Assembly: GCA_020746835.1 (NCBI GenBank)
Contig: JAGPNK010000003.1
Coordinates: 124,001 to 188,000, forward strand
DNA length: 64,000 nucleotides
Direction of reading: 5' to 3'
Source of the DNA: Stachybotrys elegans
Taxonomy: Eukaryota > Ascomycota > Sordariomycetes > Hypocreales > Stachybotryaceae
The notes beneath the pieces are model-generated. The model saw only the letters and a list, made by a program, of their open reading frames with translations. It made no database searches and had not been told where the DNA came from. The translations under genes were made by a program, and so were the position numbers. Positions 56,404-64,000 of the stretch are shown one piece after another. Within the stretch, counting starts at the first letter, position 1; each line of letters starts with the position of its first letter.

Positions 56404-58303
56404 GGTCGTTGGCAGAGGTTGGTGTTGGTGTTGGTGTTGGTGTTGTGGAGATGAGGATGGAGGAATCGGATATACTAGCCAGCCTTTTGCTCCTACTGTC
56501 TTATGGTTGCAGCTGCCGTTGCCGTCGTACACGCATGGATGGATGAGGGAGCAGGTCGCCGCAACGTAACGAAACACAACATGAAGAAGGGGGCTGCTCA
56601 GGTTATTATTATTATGTAGGGGCGTGTCTCCCCCCCCTAATAAGTGCCACGGCTAACCGGGTGGTGTGCTCTGTGTTCGGTGCCAACAGTGTCTGGGAAC
56701 GAAGCTGCCAGCTGGAACGAAACTCGGACACGATAACATGACCGGCCCGAGGACCAGGCCAAAGTCCGCATCGATAGTCAATGACGGCACCGACTAGCGC
56801 GCGGCATTCCAAACAAGGAACCGGCCGGCAACGGCTTAGCCTCCTACACATGCACTCTGTGTGTAACCGAAGGCGTAGTGGCACAATGCAATATCCATCT
56901 ACTTACAAATCACGTCGCTCGGCGCCGGGCGGACGCCGGGCCATAGTAAAGTGCGGCAAGGACTTTAAATTCCCCTTGCCCATCTGGTGATCTGATAATC
57001 AAATCACGATCCATCTGTGGCTTTGAGCCGGCCCACATGACGCGCGCGCTTTGGTCTTTTAGAGCCTCTTTAGCCAGATGACCTGTCTCCACGTCGGTGC
57101 GTCGGTCGTTATAACCACCGACAAGGGAGGGGGGCGGCCAGAACTTCGCGGTTATCGCCAAACGCCGTGTCCGAGCCTTCAGTTTGTGATATGGCGGGAC
57201 AGAAGATTTTTAACTTGGACGCATCTACTGTCCCAATGAGGATTGTATTGCTTTCTTCTTGCTTGTTCAGCTTGCCATGGCACTGCCAAGCGGCGCCACG
57301 GCATCCCTTGGAGACGCTTGCGGTGAGCAAGTCACAGGCCCGGAGATACGAGACATGTCGTACAACGTACCAAACCCCCCCCAGTGCAGTGGATCGGGTA
57401 ATGCCCAGATGATGGAACCCTCTCCCGCTGTCCATACATGGTCATAACATGACTTGCACACGTTGGTGGGGCTTGGCGACACATGCCGGCTTGTCTGGGA
57501 TCCCGACAGTCTGGCTGACGCTAGGCATGCAACAGAGATGGCAAGATGGCTGCGAGTCTTCTCCTGGAATTCACCGTGTGCTGTTGTTTCAAGAAGGTGC
57601 TGAAACACAGCCCACCACGGCATCTGCTGATGCGTCCATGGTAAGACAGGGGCACCATCACTCATCACCCATCACCCAAGTGACGCGGGTGGCTTTGTGT
57701 GTATCAATCTGCTTTGACCAATTACGAGACAGAGTTTTCGCTTTGTTTGCCCCCAAAAGGCCGCCAAGGCACAACCAATGAGGCTGCCTGGGCCTCCAGG
57801 TGCGTTTTGCGGGCGTTTGAAGTCCATGACCCTTCCTGCATCAAGCGGGAAAGGCCATGTATCAACGAACCTATCAGCATCCTTACACTGAACAGACGCT
57901 CATTCTTGAATTGACTTTCTGGTCGACCCCTGTGCTTCCAGCCAGACGGGTGCCCACCACACTCCCATCAAGTTTGGATGTTCTAGCTACTTCGTCTCAT
58001 GCCATACCAGAGACTAATAAATGACCTACTGTTAAACTCCTCAGTGTATCTGGTACTTTTCCCACTCCTGCCGAGCCACCCTTTCGGCTTCGTTTATTAT
58101 GCATGTTTGTCAATATCCTTGCCGGGTTAATGAGGGTAACCGAACCCGGATTCTCATCTTTCTGTCGACAAACCAAAAGCTTTGTAGACCCTGGATACAC
58201 AGCACCTTGTCGCCAGCACGACTCTTGTCAGATGCCAGGCCTGCTATGCGACTTTGAATCGTGCCTGGCTTCTGGGCACGGAACGCGGCCCCAGCACTCG
58301 TCG
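56404..58303. other. Gene-poor region
   Basis: No convincing gene. A 49-codon frame from the ATG at 57277 to 57447 (MALPSGATASLGDACGEQV) is the most protein-like piece, but it has no supported start or signal peptide. Another minus-strand frame (57997-58200) has no recognisable features. The first part contains the Sng1-like promoter. Confidence 0.45.
56417..56450. repeat. Hexanucleotide microsatellite (GGTGTT) in the 5' leader of the Sng1-like gene
   Basis: About five tandem copies of a GGTGTT/GTTGGT unit lie 14-47 bp upstream of the Sng1-like ATG. On the coding strand the unit reads as CAACAC/ACCAAC. Confidence 0.7.
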
Positions 58304-59913
58304 CTAGGACGTTGCAAATGGCGATATGGACCGAGAAAACATCCCGGCGCTGACGCAGACGGTCGAGTGTAAGGGCCGGGTTCTGAAGGCTGTTGTTTGC
58401 CGGGAGTCGTAGAGCTTGATTTTTGCGATGAGATGGCAGCCGTCTTGATCGAGGTCCTCAAGCTCCAGGAAACTGGCCCCATTCGTACAAACTACGCGCA
58501 GACCAATCGACGACCCAGGATGGCTGCCGGGCATGTTGCGCGCTGCGACCAGGAATAATATGTCCAACAAGTTTGTCGCTTGCGCCATACGGCTTGCAAA
58601 GAGCCGATGGATGTCGCTGACGTCCTGCGTGCAGTCAAGCGAGGTGAGACCGACAGCTTCAGGTCGTTCCAGCACTGCCCACATGCCAAAGGCCATGTCT
58701 TTCAGGTCCGTCGCCGAACGCGAATAGAGCCCATAGATCAGGCCTTCGTTCCTGTGGAGCTCATCGTCCCTCATGATACGGATATGGTTATTTGCCAGGG
58801 ATGAAACCACGCTGTACAAGCGTGTGATGCTGACAAGCGTAGCCGGTACTATTATGAGGAGGGTGTGAACCCCCGTTGAGTGATTTGCGGGAGTACGAGC
58901 AAGAAATATGACCAGAAGTATCATGGAAACCAGGCCTAGGGTGTAAACGCTTTGACAACTCAGGCTGATCATGCCATAAGCTTTAGACACATCTGGTAAA
59001 GATGCTGTATGACTCTACGGCAGACTCCTTAGATATCAGCGTTGCCAGGATGCCGCAGTTACTACTTGTACTCGCTCTCTGCTATATGTTGTGCTGACCA
59101 AGTTGTGGCAATGCCTTTGGGTCTCAACAAGTGAATTCTGTCCAAGAAAAGAAGACCTCTCACGCAGTCAGACCATGCCACACGACAGTCACCGCACACA
59201 ACAACTGGATTCGACGATAACATCAGCCCCTGGTACGTCCACAATCGAATCATCCAGTTGCGGGCGAGCAGCTCCTCCATGTCTTCAAACCTCACGTATA
59301 GGCCTCCTCAAAGGGACGTTTTCCTGCGTCTCATAACCTTTGCTGCTTTGTCTGGCGAGGTTTCTCAAGAAGCGCCCCGGCGATTGACTTACCTTTACGT
59401 ACCACTGAAAGGGATTGGGTGATTCGTCGGGCTCCATTCGGCAACGTAAATGAACCAAGCTGCAGCATAGACATGGGAGATGGCCTTTCCATCATCTGCA
59501 CCTACATAGTACTGCGGAAGCCCGGCTTCTTGCAAGTATGGCATGTCCCTGCCCATGCAAATGGTTGCCTTGCCTAGCCACATATCAACAACTCCGGCCT
59601 CAGAGTATATGCTACCCATGAGCGGCATCTGCTATTCTTTTTCATCGAGGTCGTCTAGGCTGGTACAAAATACATCTAGCCATATCGAAAGGCTCCCGAG
59701 CTTGTAGCACAGATGCTTCAAAGCAGAATGACAGCTGGCCATCGCGTTCACCTACATACCCTCAGAGACAACAAGTGTGGTACTGGCGCACAGGCACCTC
59801 AGACGTATGTTAAGGCTGCGAATCTTGGTCGACTGAGCGGGATTCACGACTAAGAGCCTGCCTCTAATGGGCTCGTCAGGCTCGGTTGATGCGCGTATAT
59901 CCAGGATCCAGAT
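58304..59913 (-). pseudogene. HET-domain protein pseudogene with membrane spans
   Basis: The minus strand keeps an ordered HET signature but in broken frames. It begins near EPDEPIRGRLLVVNPAQS. It continues through VNAMASCHSALKHL and SIWLDVFCTSLDDLDEKE, where a stop TAG at 59632-59634 stands in place of the expected Gln codon, then MPLMGSIYSEAGVVDMWLG. An intron-like break around 59300-59395 leads to FEDMEELLARNWMIRLWTYQ. The last part, from 58990, has two hydrophobic segments and the SATDLKDMAFGMWAVLERP motif found in HET proteins with membrane anchors. HET proteins trigger heterokaryon incompatibility. The CAG-to-TAG change and lost frames mark it as decayed. The exact start is uncertain. 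Confidence 0.72.
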
Positions 59914-60263
59914 TCATGTCGAATGCGCCGAGGGTCGATGCGAGTGATGAAGATTAAATGTGTCGTCGATCCAGGCCACTGGTATCCTCAGGAGTAACAT
60001 GTCTAGACTATTCTACCTCTCGATAGGATTTGGTTTGCACCTCCATTGATCAGCTTTGCTATCTGCTTATACCAATTATCCAAAACCGATGTACAGCAGT
60101 GCCGAATATCCCTCTTGTCGCATTGACGACAACACCATGATCAAGCAGCAACTCGACGACTTCCTCATAACCCTCTGCACATGTCGCTTGGAGATTATTG
60201 CCATATGCTCTTCCTTGAGTGCCAGCGTCACCCCCATGGCTGATTAGCAGCTGCAAAATCTGT

Positions 60264-60392
60264 ATACTGCCAAAAACCTTCATTGTTTGACACTGTTCTT
60301 TGGTCCTGCGGGTAGCAAGGCCACTATTGTTCGCATATACTATTGTTCTTTTTTCCACACTGGACGCACCTACTACATCATACTGCCAAAAA
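60264..60392 (+). mobile_element. 5'-truncated copy (103 bp) of the SINE-like element with 13-bp target-site duplication
   Basis: ATACTGCCAAAAA occurs at 60264-60276 and at 60380-60392, bracketing 60277-60379. The bracketed 103 bp match the 3' end of the element at 10936-11038 with six substitutions and no gaps. This copy lacks the left 280 bp of the 10.6-kb copy. Target duplications differ in sequence and length between the two sites, and the 3' end is the same, as expected for target-primed reverse transcription with 5' truncation. Confidence 0.72.
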
Positions 60393-60851
60393 TTGAAGCT
60401 GCATAGACAACATTGCCGTACTGAGCATGCCGAAGGTGAATACTGGCGCCATGTTCAAGTAGCAGCCTACCATCTCCTCATTTTCTGCAAGAGAAGCCGC
60501 TACTAGAGCAGGGCATTCGCCATTCTGGAGTTGACTGAGCCAGTTGTTCGTCACCCCGAGCTGAAGCTGCCCGAAAACTCCGCCTTGCAAATTGATATCA
60601 GCACCTCTATCAAGCATCACTTTTGCTACCTACATATGGCCCCCAAGGGAAGCTGTTTGCAGGATATTGCGAGAGAACTCGTATTCAACATCAACTTGGG
60701 CGCCGTAGTCAAGCACCAGCTCAGCTATTGAGCTGTAGCTTCCTAGGGTTGCCATGAAAGCGCCTCATATATGTGGTGCTCGGCCGTAATTTGCTGTCCG
60801 CCCACCTCCAGGGCCACCTTCACAGCGTTTCGATGGGGAATTTCTTGTTCC

Positions 60852-60896
60852 TGTGCCCCAATGGGATACAGACCAGCGACTTCGAGGAGGCCCCCT
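60852..60896. repeat. 45-bp sequence shared with 34058-34102
   Basis: The copy in the ankyrin pseudogene; see 34058-34102 for the partner. It differs only by CC here versus TT there. Confidence 0.65.
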
Positions 60897-61040
60897 CTGG
60901 CGATGAAGACGAGATCAAATCATGGATAACGCTTTATACGAATTACGAGCCCAACTGGCCAAATGGGTTGGTCAAAGGCATTTTTATTCATGTGTCATTG
61001 CAGTGCTCGCATGTCCTGGGAATAAGAGGATGAACCTCAT

Positions 61041-63506
61041 ATTATGTTGAATGTACGAGTAACTGGAATACGGATGAAATGCCCACCAAAAAACATTTGT
61101 GCATATAGCCTTCTCTGTCTTCTATCCCTGGCTCTCATCAAGTCTGAGTTCAGCTGCCATCCAATATCTCAGACGAGGGTGAGAGAGTTTGGCTGGAACT
61201 TCAGCCTCGGCGGCCAACTCAGAACCTCCAAGAAACTTACAATATTTGGGGTCAACCGGTCATGGCCTTGTTTTCTTGTTTCACTTCACACTCTTTGATT
61301 CGTCGTACTCCTGCGCTTTACTGTAAATCTTGGGGATCATATTTCGGTGGGGGTTATGTCCGCCCTTGTCTCAAAGGCGTCAAGAAGGCATATATCTCGG
61401 GCCCGCGTTTGTTCCTGGCCAACGTGCATTTATAGTTGTTGTGGTTCGACGTGTATAATGGGTGTGGCATGTAGACGCAAGGCTCGCCTTGAAACAAAGG
61501 TTTCTATATAGTCCTGTTGACATACTCGTTGACTGGCCTCCATGACGTCAAGCGGCAGATGTCTGCCTCTGTGTTGCCTCCTTGCTTCCCATAGATCACA
61601 GGCAAATTTGCAATGGTTGCCAATTTACGATTTCACTCCAGTCCAAATCGATCCTCCACCACACACGCTGTGGAAGAATTTTTTTCTTCAATCAAATTCC
61701 ATCTGCCTTGTCTTTGATGAAATTGGTGTGGACGTAATTCTGCCAAGATGACTTGCCCCGAGACTTGGGCTGCTCTCTTTCCCACTACTTATTGCCTTCA
61801 ACCGTCCAACTAAAATTACCAATCCACTACGTAGAGCCCAAATACATGAGTGTAGCATCCGATAGATATTCTCGACGTAACGTAACTCGTTGGTAACCGA
61901 AGCATTATGAAACAAGGAACAGCACCCCTTGTCCAATATTCGCCGGGGCTTTCGAGTGTGCTGGTAGTTCCAAACCTGTTCCAAACATAGCACATGGCGC
62001 AATATCCTGGATGCTCTGAGCATGGATTGTTGGTGGGCATGCCTGTGCTCCCCGTGGCCACCGGAGCCAATTCCTAGCTCTAGGAACAGTCGGGCGCAGC
62101 ATCAGTGTTCGCACCCTTGAGGGTTTTGACTCGCGCAAGCTTTCGACAGAGCCTTCTCGGCGCTGCGGGTCTGGGCAAAATAGGTGAAGCAAAATACAGA
62201 ACCATGGTTCCATTATGTGCACGCCCAAGATCGGGGCAGTCTTAGTTGGCTCGGCAAAGCCACGAGGATAATGGAGTTCGGTGGTATTTTATAGGAAGCG
62301 TAACATCGGTAATCCATCTAGTGCAATCGAGATCAGACCCTTCTTCTCACCAATGATAACTCAACTTTTCATGATGGACTAGCAAACAGAGAATGCTGCC
62401 CTCGTTTACAGTACATGCGGTTCTTTCACGCCTCTTCATGTGAAGACGTTTCATAAACTGCTTTCTCTTAGCGAGTCCATGCATGGATGCAACAGGCACT
62501 ACTAAACATGGGAAGCAATTCATGGCAGAGCGCCTTCGGCGCATTGATGTCTATTATGGCACTGCGTTGCCGCTCAATTTGAAACATGGTTGAATCATTC
62601 GACTGCTTACCTCCCATATTCAGGTATGAATCACATGTTGCCGAGTTGAAGTTGTCTGATGCCGCCGACTTGGCATCAAGATCCCATGGTTCGAGGAGGC
62701 ATTGGCAACGAAAGGAAATGAACGACTCTCCGTCGGTAAGATGAAGGGAAACCAAAAAACCGGGCGGCCAGGGTAAGAACCCCGCGTCTCGGTTATCCTG
62801 CTGATTTCGTGTGGAATGCTACCCCTTGCCCACCCCTGCCCCCGTTGTCCATCATCTTCTTCCCTGGTACACCCCCCTAGATGGACATATCGCGTATCAT
62901 GCAGTGCGAGAGTGTCTGTTTTCGGAATAGTATGGTTGAGATAGATAAATTTTAGGAACAGAAAGTAACGACACGCTTAGGTCCTTCAGCACGGCAAAAA
63001 TGAACGTCTATGGAGGGTATGCAGAGTCTGAGAGTACCAAGACTTTTGCAACCCCTCACTTTGAAGGTTAGACAGCCTTATTGTGGCTGTGATAGTGCCA
63101 AGCATGCAAGTATGCCAAGGCAATATAAGCTGTTTAACCGCTTTTGCCACTAGAATTTCCAAGAATCATGGATCCTCAGGCGATGAACCTCCTCCCCGTA
63201 CAGGGGACCTGAGGGTCTCTGCCAGCCCCGCGTCAAACTGAGGTAGCAGGATGCTCACCTGTATCACCACCCTATACACGGAATGCGTTGATTCACATTC
63301 AGGGGATTCAACTAGGTCGACATGACCAATCCGCAATGTCACAGTTTGGGGAGTTTTGTGTAGGAACGATGGAACATGCAAAGATCCGCTGGGCACGGCC
63401 GTGATTATATATTACTGAACGAGAGATATGTACATGAGGCCTACAATGTACCGTGCAGACATGTTAGACATGAACGCGCATCGAGTTCATCAACACCCTT
63501 CACACT
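61041..63506. other. 2.5-kb region without a recognisable gene
   Basis: Several open frames of 60-111 codons exist on both strands but none has a recognisable domain. The frames on the minus strand between 61.8 and 62.8 kb contain interrupted protein-like pieces (for example MCYVWNRFGTTSTLESPG), so decayed coding sequence is possible. Confidence 0.4.
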
Positions 63507-64000
63507 CTACAAATAGATGTAGCAGAAGGGTTCACCGCTCATGGTGTCCCAAGCATCCCTGATAGTAAGAATGTCTCCGTTTACACCAATATCGAGGGGG
63601 TCCTCGGGAACAGCGTCACGGCTCGGCGGGTTGTTGCCAATGGTGATGGTGCCAGCAACAGAACGGGCGGCACAAGGATGAAGTGCTTGCCAGACCCAGT
63701 AGACACGGTCGACCATGGCATGGTGGAGGTAGAAGCTAGGGTCACTGGGGGACGAGAAGACGTCGCTGGCATCGCCACCTGCGACGTAGTGCCCGGCTGA
63801 ATGCATGCCGGCAAAGCCCTGGGGGAAGCGACCCTGCAGCTCGTTCTGGAAGGCCTCAACGCTGTGCGAGGCGGCACCGGTGGTGATGTTGAGCAGGTTT
63901 GTGGCAGTCATGTACTCCATGGCGGCGTTGGTGAGGTCACGGCGCAGGCAGTGAGGGTTGTAACCCAGCGGACCAGCAGGGCTGACGGGAAGGCCTTGCA
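63507..64000 (-). CDS. Tyrosinase, C-terminal part (runs off the window)
   Basis: The frame is open from the window end to a stop at 63507-63509; 164 residues are visible. The second copper-binding region is clear: HSAGHYVAGGDASDVFSSPS followed by DPSFYLHHAMVDRVYWVWQ, with the CuB histidines and the invariant Asp-Arg. Upstream the sequence continues QGLPVSPAGPLGYNPHCLRR past the window edge, so CuA and the start are missing. The C-terminus finishes shortly after the core (DTMSGEPFCYIYL), so it lacks the long C-terminal latent extension of classical fungal tyrosinases and fits the short secreted type. Activity would be on phenols or catechols. No intron is needed in the visible part. Confidence 0.88.
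   Translation of the reverse strand, partial: QGLPVSPAGPLGYNPHCLRRDLTNAAMEYMTATNLLNITTGAASHSVEAFQNELQGRFPQGFAGMHSAGHYVAGGDASDVFSSPSDPSFYLHHAMVDRVYWVWQALHPCAARSVAGTITIGNNPPSRDAVPEDPLDIGVNGDILTIRDAWDTMSGEPFCYIYL

Larger units (their letters stand above)
60015..60945 (-). pseudogene. Ankyrin-repeat protein pseudogene interrupted by the retroposon-like element
   Basis: Minus-strand ankyrin repeats are readable in pieces: GGLLEVAGLYPI near 60.9 kb, IAELVLDYGAQVDVE, NILQTASLGGHM, MLDRGADINLQGGVFG, RLLLEHGASIHLRHAQYGN, then QILQLLISHGGDAGTQG and EEVVELLLDHG. The damage includes an in-frame TAG at 60630-60632, a one-base loss near 60481 and another shift near 60080. The 103-bp element at 60277-60379 is inserted between YAASI and FGSIQ. 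It was probably part of a NACHT/ankyrin-type gene of which only the repeat region remains. Not expressed as a single protein. Confidence 0.78.

Noticed and set aside
57277..57447. Small secreted protein gene
   Set aside because: The 56-codon frame lacks a signal peptide and no upstream exon with a good splice donor could be joined.
1..64000. CRISPR arrays, rRNA or tRNA genes
   Set aside because: None seen; direct repeats found are pairs, and no tRNA-type T-loop with flanking stems was recognised.

Overview
The window is nuclear DNA from a filamentous ascomycete (Pezizomycotina; a Sordariomycete is my best guess, as an inference). The support is dense genes on both strands, spliceosomal introns of 45-86 bp with GTANGT-type donors and CTRAC/CTGAC-like branch points, and typical fungal families: PDR-type ABC transporter, MFS permeases, Ecm33-like GPI wall protein, NACHT/ankyrin and HET proteins, tyrosinase. 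I saw no rRNA, tRNA, CRISPR array or bacterial-type operon. Gene models were built by joining exons by eye at splice sites that keep the frame and a plausible family alignment.

Region by region. 0.4-7.8 kb: an aldo/keto reductase, an anion-type MFS permease and an FAD monooxygenase transcribed divergently from one 1.3-kb promoter region, and a dienelactone-hydrolase-like protein. These four could form a small aromatic-acid uptake and catabolism group. 8.3-9.7 kb: an Ecm33-like GPI protein. 9.7-13.5 kb: a gene-poor stretch carrying a 383-bp retroposon-like insertion. 13.5-29.7 kb: ordinary metabolic and transport genes (alpha-glucoside/sugar permease, Mup1/LAT-type amino-acid permease, SDR, secreted Asp-box propeller, desaturase, B3/B4-domain protein), mixed with two small secreted proteins and three genes without assigned function. 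30.8-44.6 kb: an eight-exon SulP/STAS transporter of the Vsb1 type, a secreted duplicated-domain protein, a TXNDC17-like protein, a 1563-residue PDR transporter and a DUF6601-like membrane protein.

45.4-51.2 kb holds a very large NOD-like receptor architecture (alpha/beta hydrolase, NACHT, ankyrin repeats, acidic tail). Its reading frame is broken by one missing base in a run of five G. It is followed by an RWDD2-like protein, a GH43 glycosidase and an Sng1/DUF3533 membrane protein. 57-63 kb is gene-poor and decayed: a HET-domain pseudogene and an ankyrin-repeat pseudogene. The ankyrin pseudogene is interrupted by a 103-bp truncated second copy of the 10.9-kb retroposon-like element, flanked by a 13-bp target-site duplication. 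The window ends inside a tyrosinase gene.

The main discovery candidate is the short dispersed element: two copies with the same 3' end, different 5' ends and different target-site duplications, which is the signature of a SINE or other non-LTR retroposon. The differences between the copies are mostly of the RIP (repeat-induced point mutation) type. The second candidate is the NLR/HET/ankyrin neighbourhood, which mixes one nearly intact and two decayed self/non-self-recognition-type genes.
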